Shown: positions 10,870 to 22,270 of the stretch, piece by piece
Layout: the number at the start of each line of letters is the position of its first letter
Numbering within the stretch: the first letter of the stretch is position 1
NCBI GenBank assembly: GCA_025677815.1
Contig: JAIXMP010000009.1
Span: forward strand, 744,001 to 808,000
Reading direction: 5' to 3'
Source of the DNA: Phascolomyces articulosus
Taxonomy: Eukaryota; Mucoromycota; Mucoromycetes; Mucorales; Lichtheimiaceae
Length of the DNA stretch: 64,000 bases
Translations under genes and position numbers: made by a program
The notes under the pieces: generated by a model
Told to the model about the DNA's origin: nothing
Databases searched by the model: none
What the model saw: only the letters and a program-made list of their open reading frames with translations

Positions 10870-12408
10870 TTACTGACACAACTTTTGCAGAATGTCGATT
10901 ACTAATGGACCAAATTGTTCAATCTTGGATTCATCCAATGCTCCTTTTTGCCATGTCACAGTAGAATACATACTACTTTTGGTACTGACCGATGTCACAC
11001 TTAACGCCATCGACATCATTTGAGAGCTTTGAGAAAACCATACCGATTGAACTTCCCAAGAGTTTTTAAAGCCGTTGTCGACCATATCTTTCTTTTCTTC
11101 CTTTTTGTGTTGTTGATGGTTGTTTGGTACATGAAAAAGACCCAGATCCGAGAGTTGAATTCCACCTGATCTTGCCATTGGATTTGCATCCCAGTTATCA
11201 TACCATGTTTTAATATAATCTTCTGGAAATCGTGGCGCAAGTTTCCATTTTCCTGGATCCTTGGCACCTTGGGTTTTGTTCATCTTGAGATGGTCATAAT
11301 AATGTTTAGCCTTGTCCCAAAAAGACGCATCACTCTCATGATGAAGATTGTTATTGTTCAAGTAGGGAGACACCCAATGGTGAGTATAATTACCAACGAA
11401 ATTACCCATTTCATCTTGAGGTACTACAGGTGGTCCTTTGCAAAAAGATCGACAATTAATAGGTGTATGTGTCACTACATGGTCTTGATCTTGATAAAGT
11501 CTTGCGAAAGCTGTCATCATAGCTGCCATAATGGCTGCATGGGGTGTGACATGATGCATTTTTGACGTTGCACACACATTTTTCCATACAGTGCCACCTA
11601 GTTCGATTGCTCGTGTCATTGTATGATGGTGAGCCACTGCCTTATCTGTAACGCCACGTCTATCGCCTGCCCAGCCGCTCGGGAACCAATATTGTTTCCA
11701 TCCACTTGGTAAAACATCCTTTAACTTTTTACGCATCAAGAGATCCAATAATTCCCATGATGTTGGCATAGGTCCATGACGGTCTTCATAGGCGCCTAAT
11801 AACAGCTTTTCTGGGTTGGATTTGATAATGTAATTTTCATGGATCGTAGATGTATTTTGTTTTTCATCGTCTTTCTTGTTGAGTTCAGTTAACAACTCAC
11901 GCCAAAATGTTGCTGTACTAGAACCATCCAAAACCACATGATTGGAAGTCAAAGTCAGGCTACATTCATCCAGTCGATCTTGATGAACATAAATACGTAA
12001 ATGCCAAAGGGGGATGGTATGATCATCAAAATCAAATTCATGATCACATTCTTGGGCAATGATGTCAGATAATATCACTCGATCCCAAAATGGTTTATTA
12101 CTTGTGTCGACATGAACAATTGTAGACAGATCAAATTCAGATAGTCTTGCAAAATGGATGGTAGGTTGGGTCCAGTCAGCCACAACAAGGGATAATTGTG
12201 GATGTGTTTGAACAAGTTGAATCATAGGTGAATAAAGATGCTCTAAATAGAACTGTTTGATAGTGTCATGTTGTTGATCTGATGCTGATACTCTTGGACG
12301 TGGTGGATGGCGTAGTAATGTTGTAAACGTTGCTGCACCATAGCAATTGACAAAATACTTTGATGTTTGGAATTTTTCTAGCAGTCCCAATGGTCGTTCT
12401 GTTTGCAT
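10870..12408 (-). CDS. alcohol-acetyltransferase-like acyltransferase (copy 1)
   Basis: A single-exon frame of 512 residues beginning at the ATG at 12408. It carries the acyl-transfer motif H-x3-D-G of the condensation/BAHD-like fold at H157 to G162 (context SNHVVLDGSS). The start (PLGLLEKFQTSKYF) resembles the start of fungal alcohol acetyltransferases (ATF/AATase family, Pfam PF07247), in which the protein opens with a short helix and an R-x-(L/M)-G-x-x-E motif. These enzymes transfer acetyl from acetyl-CoA to alcohols or sterols; the true acceptor is unknown here. The tandem neighbour at 13327-14778 is a clear paralogue with shared late motifs (NPMARSGGI, SDLG). A long basic Lys-rich insertion lies near residue 425. 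The family call is firm at fold level and moderate at substrate level. Confidence 0.75.
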   Translation of the reverse strand: MQTERPLGLLEKFQTSKYFVNCYGAATFTTLLRHPPRPRVSASDQQHDTIKQFYLEHLYSPMIQLVQTHPQLSLVVADWTQPTIHFARLSEFDLSTIVHVDTSNKPFWDRVILSDIIAQECDHEFDFDDHTIPLWHLRIYVHQDRLDECSLTLTSNHVVLDGSSTATFWRELLTELNKKDDEKQNTSTIHENYIIKSNPEKLLLGAYEDRHGPMPTSWELLDLLMRKKLKDVLPSGWKQYWFPSGWAGDRRGVTDKAVAHHHTMTRAIELGGTVWKNVCATSKMHHVTPHAAIMAAMMTAFARLYQDQDHVVTHTPINCRSFCKGPPVVPQDEMGNFVGNYTHHWVSPYLNNNNLHHESDASFWDKAKHYYDHLKMNKTQGAKDPGKWKLAPRFPEDYIKTWYDNWDANPMARSGGIQLSDLGLFHVPNNHQQHKKEEKKDMVDNGFKNSWEVQSVWFSQSSQMMSMALSVTSVSTKSSMYSTVTWQKGALDESKIEQFGPLVIDILQKLCQ

Positions 12409-13326
12409 ATTGCATTAAAAGGGTATTTTATAATTATTATTATAAAGAAAAGAAGCAAAAGGAGAGATGTGTAAAAAAAAGCGAGAAAGTGAAAAAAAAA
12501 TGGGAAAAAAGTTTTGGTTTATATACACATCATGACTTTATGTTGCTGGTTGCACAAATAAACCACAATAGGTTGTTCAGATCATGCATTGATATTATAA
12601 GATAGGATTTTTCTTCTGGATCGAATCAAGTCTGAGAATCATGATAACAAGGTGAATCGATTCATACTGGGACAAAATACATATATTATTGTCCTTTGAT
12701 ATGACAGCCAACGAATTTGATATACGAAAAAAAAGTCAAGGTGATTCAAATCTTGGTAACCCATTGGCTCTCACAATAACGGAATTCGAGAAAAAAATTT
12801 CCCGGTACACTTCTTGGTTACACCAGCGTCGCCATGTTAGATCGCCGTGTAAGTTTTTTTTTTTTTGAAAATAAATAAATAAAAAGACAGAAAACAGAAA
12901 TATAAACCAAAGCACTTTTAAGACTCCATTTAAACACGAATTCGATACATAGAATGATTGACAAAGATGACATTGATAACTGTGTAATTATACCTTATAC
13001 GGTTTTCATAACTTTTATTTATAGTAGAATTAGAATAATTTGAATAAAATTAATGATATCTATTATGATATGGCTACTTGTTGAATCAACTTTAAATATT
13101 CTCACAATACCTTAATCAGGAAATTATCATAGTGTTAGTTGCTCCGTGCGTAATCTCTCATTACTTGGTATAAACAAGAGAACGATGGATTACGTAAAAC
13201 CTACATAATAAAATTGACAAAAGGCAATAACTAAATTTATAATGGGATATATTTATCAACATTTATTAATTCAAAATAAAGCTACAACTAACAAATATCT
13301 ATAGAAAGGAAATTCTATATAATATT
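12409..13326. other. intergenic spacer
   Basis: A 0.9-kb AT-rich spacer between the two acyltransferase copies, containing the promoter of copy 1. No coding support was seen. Confidence 0.5.
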
Positions 13327-14778
13327 TCATTGACAATTCATTTTCAAATAATGAATAACCAAAGGTCCAAATCGCTCCACTTTGGATTCATCCAATGAAC
13401 CACGTTGCCAGCCTACTGTTCCATACATACAATCACTGGTACTAATACAATTCAAATTCAATGCATTTGTGAACATTTGAGAACTTTGAGCAAACCATAA
13501 TCCTTGAAGCTTCCATGATGGATAATCACTATCTATCATAATTGCCTTTTCTTGTTGCTCTGTCATAAATCGTCCAAGGTCAGAACATTCGATACCTCCT
13601 GACCGAGCCATCGGATTTGTATCCCAATTACTATACCACCAGGTCTGAAAATCATCTGGGTAGTTGAACGTTGTCATGTAATTGGCATCTTTTGCACCTT
13701 CATATTTGTTTGCCCTTAATCCAGTATGATACGTTTTGGCTTTTTCCCAGAAAGATAAGGTGGAGGATGCAGGTGTAAACATATGGACATAGGGTCCAAC
13801 AAAATTACCCATTTCATCTTTGGCGATAGGTGGATTACAAAATCCTCGACAATTGATTGGCGTCCAAGTTTCTACTGTTTGATCCGTTCCCCAAATCTCT
13901 GCAAAAGCGGATGCAATGGCTGCCATGATGGGAGCATGAGGAGTAACACCCTGTTTTTTCGATATGATGCATACTTGTTCCCATATGGATTTATCCACAT
14001 GGATAGCGCGAATGTCAGTTTCATGTCTAGCTAATGCTTTATCCGTGATTCCGCGAAAATCACCAGCCCATCCATCTGGAAACCAATATTGTTTTATTGG
14101 TTGTGGTAAATACATCTTGAGCTTTTCAGTCATGGTCAAACTGAATTTATCCCATGCATTTGGCTTTGGAGGTTGACGATATTCATAAGCAGCTAATAGT
14201 GGTTTCTCTGGGTTGGATCGAATCGTATAATTGTTAGGTGCTGTTATTGAATCTTTGTTTAATTCCGTATATAGATCTCTCCAAAAAATAGCGACACTTG
14301 AACCATCACCTATGGCATGCTGAATTGCTAAGGTAATGCTACATTCATCGGGTCTGTCGTCATGGACACCAATTCTTAAATGCCAAAGTGGAACGGTATG
14401 GTCATTAAGGTCAAATTCCCGATCAGTTTCTTCACTAATAGTAGTAGACAATGCGGTGCCTTCATCCCAAAAGAGTGATGGATAATCAATACTAACAATG
14501 GAAGCTAGATCAAAATCATCAAGACGAACAAAATGGACGTTGGGTTTATCAAAATCAGCAACTGCGAGAGAAAGCTGTGGATGTTTTTCAACCAGACGAG
14601 TCAGGGGTGCATAAAGTTGGTTGAGATAAAACTCCTTGATATTTTCTGCTGTTGTTGCTGTAGGATGTTGCAAAGCATGACGAAAGAGTGCTGTGCAGGT
14701 CACTGATCCATATCCATTATTCATATATTTGGACGTTTGGTATTTTTCCATGGCACCCAAGGCCCGTTCGATTTTCAT
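13327..14778 (-). CDS. alcohol-acetyltransferase-like acyltransferase (copy 2)
   Basis: A single-exon frame of 483 residues from the ATG at 14778. The catalytic H-x3-D-G motif is at H154 to G159 (context IQHAIGDGSS). Colinear blocks shared with copy 1 include the start (MEKYQTSKYM), HPQLSL, VPLWHLRI, RSNPEKPLL, QYWFP-GWAGD, TPINCRGFC, KDEMGNFVG and NPMARSGGI. These show a tandem duplication. Copy 2 lacks the Lys-rich insertion of copy 1. The likely reaction is acetyl or acyl transfer from CoA to an alcohol in the cytosol or at the ER or lipid-droplet surface; this is family knowledge and not visible here. No transmembrane helix is obvious. Confidence 0.75.
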   Translation of the reverse strand: MKIERALGAMEKYQTSKYMNNGYGSVTCTALFRHALQHPTATTAENIKEFYLNQLYAPLTRLVEKHPQLSLAVADFDKPNVHFVRLDDFDLASIVSIDYPSLFWDEGTALSTTISEETDREFDLNDHTVPLWHLRIGVHDDRPDECSITLAIQHAIGDGSSVAIFWRDLYTELNKDSITAPNNYTIRSNPEKPLLAAYEYRQPPKPNAWDKFSLTMTEKLKMYLPQPIKQYWFPDGWAGDFRGITDKALARHETDIRAIHVDKSIWEQVCIISKKQGVTPHAPIMAAIASAFAEIWGTDQTVETWTPINCRGFCNPPIAKDEMGNFVGPYVHMFTPASSTLSFWEKAKTYHTGLRANKYEGAKDANYMTTFNYPDDFQTWWYSNWDTNPMARSGGIECSDLGRFMTEQQEKAIMIDSDYPSWKLQGLWFAQSSQMFTNALNLNCISTSDCMYGTVGWQRGSLDESKVERFGPLVIHYLKMNCQ

Positions 14779-15922
14779 TTTTTATTCTTTTGAAAACATT
14801 GTTTTTACTAGTATTAATATAAGCCTTTGATCTTATTTTTCCCAATCACATACCTGGTTTTTTTTTTTTTCGTGGGAAATATAAAGGAAAGCAAGACCAT
14901 AAATTTTTTTGGGCAACAGCATATATAATGCTATGTGGCGCATGAAGAAAGAACCACCATATCAAGAATTTAGAAATTATATGAAACTATGGCTAATTAT
15001 GACTTCAATCGAAACCGATCAAACATACGTTCTTGTGAATAAAATAATTCGATGATGCAGGTGTTACTTTCTGATTTAGCCACAACAAAGGTTGAATCCA
15101 CCCAAGACCAAAGAGAGAACAACGTTGTCGTGTTAAATACATAATTAGATACTAGGATTTATACATAATGAAGAAAAACAAAACTGTGAATAGTCTCCCA
15201 TTATGCTGCAAAATAGTGAGGGATAGGTTTCTACACCATGGATGTGAGTTTACGCTGTAGTTTTTGATACTCTAAAATTTTGATTTACATTCCTGAACTA
15301 AATGATGTATTACAGATATGTACAACTGAGTTTGTTGTCAAATAATTTGGTCTCAAAGGCATTTTTCAGCCCACACACTCACATACTCTTTAATAATGAA
15401 AGGGGCAAATGTCAACCTTTACTGCTTCTTCCTATTTGACCACTTTGTAATTTACAAGTTCATGGCGATGGACAATATCAGCTCTCCCTCCAATCTCGTT
15501 GTAGTTTCCACAACACAGGCACATCCTGAAATTACTTTGGCACTAAAAAGCATTTAATGGTATGGATTTTTTTTAAAGGCAGTAAATGGCCTTTGGATGT
15601 GATGAGAGAATTTAAGGGCATTGAAAATTTCTGCACCAGCTTTAAATTCCTTTAAATTGTGTTTATCATCTTAAGTCCATTTAAAAATTACAAATAACCT
15701 TTATAAGTATTCACACACTAGAATTACCTTGTTTATCATTAAAAACATAAAAAAATTTCTGTTATAACACTATCTACAAAGCTGATGCCTATTTTTCTTT
15801 CCTTACCCTTCTCTCTGAAAACAGTTGCTTGTTTTCATCAATTGATTATTTGTACTCTTTTTATCAATAGAAATGATAAAGTAATCCAACACGCATTCCA
15901 TTTGATAAATGAAGAAGAATAT
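14779..15922. other. intergenic region with TTTAAA-rich segment
   Basis: This 1.1-kb region has no supported gene. The stretch 15540-15690 is rich in short TTTAAA/ATTTAA words, similar in flavour to the foldback elements further right, but no convincing inverted ends were found. Confidence 0.4.
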
Positions 15923-16258
15923 TCACAGAAACCTATAATATGAACTTATCAATGCCAGTTCCCGAAAGATAAAAGCTCTAAATGCGGATTCCAAAGCAAA
16001 GCTTTCTCCATGTACTTTTGATCGTTTTCTAGTTTTGGCTACAATTATTATGACTCTAGTTATTAGTAATGCGAACGAAACTTGTATGTATGCAAAAGTT
16101 TCAATGGATACCTTTGTCGCTTTCTTTATGTTGTTTTTACTGTGTCTCTTTGATGCCTTCTTCGGGTCCACATCCATCATATCATCTGATCTGATATTTA
16201 TTTGATGATTTTCACCATCACTCACTTCATCTAGCTGTAAGAGTTTACGAGGAGCCAT
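15923..16258 (-). CDS. hypothetical small ORF, 111 residues
   Basis: An ATG-initiated frame of 111 residues. It starts MAPRKLLQLDEVSDGENHQ, has a basic Lys-rich stretch near residues 33-48, and then a hydrophobic segment (FAYIQVSFALLITRVIIIVA) that could be a membrane helix. A potential intron (GTATCC to TACTAATAACTAG) lies over the hydrophobic segment, so that part may not be translated. No family was recognised. It borders the decayed transposase to its right and may be a transposon-derived fragment. Confidence that it is a real gene is low. Confidence 0.25.
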   Translation of the reverse strand: MAPRKLLQLDEVSDGENHQINIRSDDMMDVDPKKASKRHSKNNIKKATKVSIETFAYIQVSFALLITRVIIIVAKTRKRSKVHGESFALESAFRAFIFRELALISSYYRFL

Positions 16259-16917
16259 TTTTTGAAGTAAAAAAAAAAAAAATAATTATGTTTGAAATTT
16301 AGTACTGATCAGCTTTTTTTAAAGTTTATATTTATTTGTTGATACACTCACTTTAACAAGGTACTTCGAAATGATTAAGGATTATATAAAAATTAAATTA
16401 TACGTAAAAGAAGAAAGGTCTTTTAAGAATGAGGACTGAGAGCAGTGAGCGGTTCTTTATGATATTATCAAAATAAAGTTACAGTTTATAATGTTGTTGT
16501 ACCAGAAGGACCATAAAATGGGACTCTAATTAAATGATAAAATGTACTAGTAAATTTGAACATAGTTTTATCTACTCTTATCTGATTTACCTTTTTTTCA
16601 TTCATGAGATTATTTATATCAAGTAATAGCGATTTTTTAGAAACAGCATTTTACTCTTCTATATACCTTCTATTTACTACCACTTTATTCTATGGTTATC
16701 ACCACTATGAAGTAATGAAATCCGTGCGAAAAGGAATATATTTGAAGCTGGTGTAATCAATTGTACAATGTGTAACAGAAAAGATGTAAAGTCAGCGTGA
16801 ACTTTATTATTTACATCTTTATTATTTACATCTTTATAGTATACTTTTTGTATGATAGCTATAATTTGCACTTTTTTTCTTAACTCTTAACTCCCTAATA
16901 ATTTCTTTATAATTATT

Positions 16918-19746
16918 ATGGTTGGTTCCAAACGTCCACGAAAAAATAAAGAAAATAATACTACAAAAACCTCTAAAGACAACATACAACCATCGATGAA
17001 TACAATCAATTTAGCAACAGTTCCTTTCAAACCAGCCCCAAATGATGATCAAAATGAAAGAGAAAAAGCTCATGGACTGGTAAAAAGTAAACTTTCATCA
17101 GTAATTCTCGGTTATTTTATAGTGAACGTTTCTAAAAACCAAGAAATGATACTAACCTTTCATTCTTACATAGAACCGTTGGTAATATACAAATTACCAG
17201 AAGACCAGCATAAAATAAAGTTACAGGGAAGAGTACACTAAATAAGGTGGAGCAAAAAGTGACTGAATTTTCCATTAAAACTGACCTTTCGAATAACCAG
17301 TATAAAGAGTAGGTTTATTAAAATATCATTACGCTATGCTTTAAAGAGTAGCAGAACACTAATACTTATACATGTATTGTAGGCTAGTTGACATTGCGAA
17401 GACAACATCTACTGGTTCAGAAAATCCAACTATTAAAGTTACTTCATTAAACATGCTAAAAAAGATATTGAAACAAGATGCTGATCCATCCACACTTCAG
17501 GTACATCGCCTGTCAATGACAATTAAAAACGTTTAATTTTAAAATATACTATTAAATTACTTATACCTTCATTATCACACTACAATCTTTAGGAATTTGA
17601 AACTTATAATATCAGTGTGTATGAAATTGAAGGTTTTCCAAAAGGTTATGAAAAAGAAATTAATCATACTGCTGGATCATTGAGTGTTACTTATGGAAAT
17701 ATACATGTGTGCGCTCATTTATTTAGCCATGAAAGTTTTTGGAATACTATGATATTATCTCCAAGTATTATACATAACATGAAGAACGAGTGTAGGAAGG
17801 CATTGATTCAGGATTATGGATGCAAAAAATGAAGGTACCATCTTGGTATGTCAACAGTAGTTCCATACGTGGTGTCAATTTACTATCTAGCACAGTGTAT
17901 TTTTATTCTTAACTAAAACTCAAAACTAGGAGTCCTTACCTGCTGAATATCTCATATTGACTGTGATACTGGCATCCGATGTTACAAATATAACAAAGGA
18001 TGGCACCAAATCTGCTTATCCATTATATTTTAAACTAGGTAATTAAAATATTACCAACACTTAAGAACATGATATGTATCCATTTTAAACCAGAGAATTA
18101 ATCAACACGTGTTACTCTATATTTTATAATGTGATAGGAAATATCCCTACCAAAATCCGTGAAAACCCCACCCATAAAGCTAGTTGTTACTAGCACTTTT
18201 GCCAATTATTAAATGGAACGCCCCGTCAGCAAGTCCAGCATAGTTTACACCAGCAAAACATTCTGTGATCCATTTTTTTAAGCTTGATTTTGAAGCCTTT
18301 TCAAAGTCCAGATGGAAGGTACGAATATAAAAAAACGAAGGATATGTTGAATAAAAATAACCAATATTATATTTTATGTTTATATTTTACAGACCGCAGA
18401 GTTTCGAGATGAAAGGACCATTTGGGCATATTTTTAAATATGTACCTGTACTTTGCTCTTACTCAGCTGATTTGATGGAAGCACAGCTAATCTCGCTGGT
18501 AAAGGGTGGTGCTTCAGCTTATTCATGACCACGTTGCTCAAGTGACTATGATTCATTTAACCAGCCATATGATGATTTTGGTTTTGAAACAAAAGATCAT
18601 ATTGGTCGAACGGACGATCTCATGAAAGAATTATATAAACAGGGTATAAAAAAGGATAGCAAAGAACAAATCGAATACATGAAAAAAAAAATCTTGCTTT
18701 TTGATAAAGGTAAGATGTACAAACTAGTTAAACCACGATACAAATATATAAAACCATTACTTAAAAAGCTATTATATATCTACATGGAAGAATGCTTTTT
18801 GGCAAATTCCACTTTTTTCAATTTACGAGGCTTTGACTGTGGACACACTTCGCCAATTGGGTGGTGTATATTCATATCTGGTGATTTGCAGTGAGAAAAT
18901 GCTCAAGGAAGAAAAAAAAGATGATAAAACACAAGACAAAATCAAAGAAATCACAGAAAGGTTGCCAAAAGAAAATATGATAATGCTGTGTATTTGAAGT
19001 TATAAATACTAACTAAAAATTTGGTTGTTTGCTTTTTTATAATATGGCCAAAGTGATACTGCTTTTCATGATCTAATGACGTTTAAAGTAACTATTTTCT
19101 GAGCAAAATAACTAATGCCACCTATGATTGGCTCAAGGACCACATGTCAGTAAGTATCTGATGTAGAATAATATACATTACTCATCTATATACAAATTTA
19201 TGTTGTAATATTGTAGGATATAATAATATTACTGATTTAATAATCATATAGATTTTTATGGCATGCGTGCATGACTTATTACCTTCACAAGTTGCCCTCT
19301 GTATGAGACATTTTATTGACTTTTTCATGCAAGTTAATGTAAAAGAGCATACAGATGAGACAGTAAAAGAAATGGTGCAGTTATTAATCAAATTCACAGA
19401 AAGTAGTGTAATTTTTAAGGACGTACCACCGGTAAGTAATTTATGATGAGAGAGAAATGCTCATGTTTTGAGTTATGTCTTTCTTTAACTTCTTTTGTAC
19501 TGCTTTTTTGCTATAGACAGAAATAGGATTTCCAAAGCACCATGCCTTATACAAATATATGCATGATATTAAGCAACGTGGGTTGCGCGAAAATTATACA
19601 ACCAGTCATAGCGAGGCACAGCACAAGGTTGATGTAAAAAGACCAGGAATTCGTTCCAACTTTAATTCTACTACCTTTGCGTCTCAAATCGCAAATTACA
19701 TCCTATATTGTGATTTATATTATGAACAATATTTATGTTATCACTG
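16918..19746 (+). pseudogene. degraded Plavaka/KDZ-like DNA transposase
   Basis: Plus-strand coding blocks separated by good GT-AG introns add up to a transposase resembling the Plavaka/KDZ type common in fungi. In order: a basic N-terminal block (from ATG 16918), a block at 17382-17500, a block from 17593, then the hallmark SAYPLYFKLGNIPTKIREN near 18020-18170, a CSYSADLMEAQ-PRC block near 18455-18545, and a C-terminal block at 19257-19746 with GFPKHHALYKYMHDIKQ. The family normally shows this order: A-Y-P-x-Y-x-x-x-G-N-I-P-x-x-I-R, then a CPxC cluster, then a helical C-terminus. Damage: a frame change near 17220; a frame change near 18180; and a TGA at 18526-18528 where the family has the first Cys of the CPxC pair. 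No intact frame remains. The family name is inferred from motifs. Confidence 0.65.
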
Positions 19747-19879
19747 AAGATAGTAGAAAAAAAAATTACAATGAATTACCACCAAAAAAAAATAAGAGGG
19801 GCAGCTGTATATAATGAAGGCATAAGGAGGCGTATAGTACTGAAGTCCATATTAAGCAATATATGTTTTTCAAAATATA

Positions 19880-21320
19880 GTTGTGCCTTTCCTTAATACT
19901 TGATGTAGATAATGTTGTTTGGCAAAAATCACTATCTGAAAAAGAACTCGAATATTTGAGCGGCGGTGACGATTCTTCTTTGCCAGATATTCCTGAATGC
20001 ATCCAAGACATCTTGATTAAGTGTAGCTGAGTAGTTGAAGAAGCGATAAAAGAAACCAGCACTATGACCAAACAACAACGGCATAAAAAAACTGTTGATT
20101 CTCTACACAAGTTTGTCGAAGCTATTGGACTTTCTATCCCTATACCCAATTAGTTGACACGTTACGTCACTTTATTTAGTTGTATTGGTGGGATGTACTC
20201 CAAAGAATGAACAGTAACGATTCATTGGAAATCGATTTTGTGGTGCGTTGTTGGTCTCAATTAGACAAGGTGTTTGATAATCTCTTAATGAATACAAGAC
20301 ATTAAGATATTCAACTGTTGGCACTATATATATGTGCATATGCGTGTGTGTGTACAATGTAAGGACTCTGTTTATTAATAATAATAGTAATTGCACATTT
20401 TGATATGCGTAGTGATATGTCATGCGTTGCTACTTTGGCTCGCGTTAACAATGGATGATGCATTGATAGTTCTAACTCAATATGAAAAAAATCAAAAGTG
20501 TTAGACTGGATTAAGTATTAACTAAAGTAGATGTGGAGTATGGCTTAGGAAGGTCGGCAAGGTCAGTTTGACTGGTATCAGTGAAAAAGAAATAGTGGAA
20601 ACAAAGCTACATAGCCCCAAGCGTCCTAAAATTGCTTTCCCATATAAACGCATTTGCGGATATTTAAAGGCTTTGGTAACATTTAAATGTTTGAAATGCA
20701 TTTGTTCACATTTGGCAGCCTTTAAGTCTTAAAAAACATTTGTTTTACAAGGGAAACATTTGTCAACATTTGCTGATAGTTTATTATAGTGACCAACATT
20801 TGGAACCATCCATTTGCTGAATGAATTACCTTTTTTATGTACTTCTCCCAAGCATTGGATTACATATAATAAATTATCAGCAAATGTTGGCAAATGCTCA
20901 CAAACGTTTTTAAAGGCTGCCAAATGTGAACAAATGTGGTCAAACATTTAAATGTCCGCAAATGCATTTATATGGGAAAGCAATTTTAGGACAAAGTATC
21001 GAAAGACATGCTACTTCGTGCTGCAAGTAAAACATGCTATAATGAAGACTTGGTTATAAAGTTGAAAACCACTTGTTTAATCAGATATGTAAGTGAAATA
21101 ATATAGAGTTATCTATTTTTGGTTTTAGTTTTGTCTTGCCTTTTTTTTTTTTTTGGAATTCACTCTCTATATCGATTTACAGGTTTCCGAATTAGAATCA
21201 GTGTGTTAGACTGCCCAAAGGGAATTAATTGTCGAATTCGAACAACAGAAGAATATCAAATTACAAAGACATTTTGCTGTTTGCATCTGGTATTATCCCC
21301 ATTATTCAACTGACACTACA
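19880..21320 (+). pseudogene. unidentified degraded coding stretch split by a foldback element
   Basis: Plus-strand frames here read as protein-like segments with scattered stops. One runs from about 19910 to 20152 with a single TGA (segments QKSLSEKELEYLSGGDDSS and KKTVDSLHKFVEAIGLSIP). Another near 20530-20622 (VGKVSLTGISEKEIVETK) continues in sense after the 370-bp inverted-repeat element at 20623-20992 (SKDMLLRAASKTCYNEDL), up to a plausible splice donor at 21089. A later segment reads DCPKGINCRIRTTEEYQ. No family was recognised. It may be an accessory gene of the neighbouring transposon or an unrelated dead gene. Confidence 0.35.
20623..20992. mobile_element. 370-bp foldback (MITE-like) element with long inverted repeats
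   Basis: The left end GTCCTAAAATTGCTTTCCCA and the right end (minus-strand reading) GTCCTAAAATTGCTTTCCCA are identical. The match continues with few changes through CATTTGCGG and TTCACATTTGGCAGCCTTTAA, so each arm is roughly 140-150 bp with a short non-paired centre. Repeated CATTTG/TTTAAA words fill the arms. There is no coding capacity. The flanks CCCCAAG and AAAGTATC rejoin a plus-strand reading frame. A clear target-site duplication could not be fixed. Confidence 0.8.
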
Positions 21321-21952
21321 AGCAAAGGTAAATAGTAATCGGGTTATAATATCAATCCCTTGGTACTAAGCTACCAATTATTATATCAAATTATGTAGAT
21401 AATTGTGGAAGAATAATCAACAATTGATTCCAACAAAAAAACAAAAACTAATAACACATCATCATCAGCATCATTATCAAAATCTACCAGCGATTAATTC
21501 TACAGTTTAATGACCTTCACCGTTTTAACATGCAAACAACAGCATCACCTTCACTCTTTCTGACAATCAATAGTATAACACGTTTTATTAAAATCTATGC
21601 CCTAATCTAAGAAAAAAACAAATTCAACTTTGCGAACAAGATATTAACATTCCTCTTATCAGCAATCAAATGTACCGCTACAATCTTACCAACATCCATT
21701 ACTGCACATTTTTAAAAAGAACACACTTCATTGAATAAAAAAGCTCCATAATCAAGTCATAATACCGGCCTCATCAATTTAAAAAACAGTAAATACAAAC
21801 ACTCTCAACTTAGTCAAAATTTATACCATAGTTTTCCTCATATGTACTTAAACTCTTTAACAATTTGTATCATTGCTGTAGTCTGATTATGATGATTGTA
21901 CGCTTATATAAGCTTAATAATTTAGTCAACAGATTTAAAACTCATTGTATAA

Positions 21953-22270
21953 AATCGTAGTGAGAACAACTACAGCGATGATAAAAATTACATCGAAAAT
22001 GATAATCAAAGTTACAATGTCCTCAAGGACAAGACCCTACAAAGTTCCACTCTCATAGAAATAAATGCACATTTTTTATATGGTACCGAGCTCGTCAAGC
22101 TTCTAGTCTGCGATGATGAAATCCCGCTATTGCATACCTCTCGTGCATGTCACCAGTTAAGACTTTTCGATACGAGTTATGTATCGATAAACTTGTTTAG
22201 AAAGGAGAGCAACACCAAGAAGAAGGACAAGAAATTGAAGTTGTCAATTGACTCACATCTCATGTCGTAA
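21953..22270 (+). CDS. unassigned open frame of 105 codons without an early ATG
   Basis: An open plus-strand frame runs from just after a TAA at 21950-21952 to a TAA at 22268-22270. A possible splice acceptor (TCGTAG) sits at 21955-21960. The composition is protein-like: an acidic, Asn-rich start, then LVKLLVCDDEIPLLHTSRAC, then a basic tail (KKKDKKLKLS). No ATG lies near the start, so it would need an upstream exon, or it is a relic. No family was recognised. Confidence 0.25.
   Translation, partial: NRSENNYSDDKNYIENDNQSYNVLKDKTLQSSTLIEINAHFLYGTELVKLLVCDDEIPLLHTSRACHQLRLFDTSYVSINLFRKESNTKKKDKKLKLSIDSHLMS

Noticed and set aside
11269..11565. 98-codon plus-strand ORF inside the first acyltransferase gene
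   Set aside because: Antisense shadow of a conserved coding region.
19766..20149. 127-codon minus-strand ORF
   Set aside because: The opposite strand reads as a more protein-like frame; this is its shadow.
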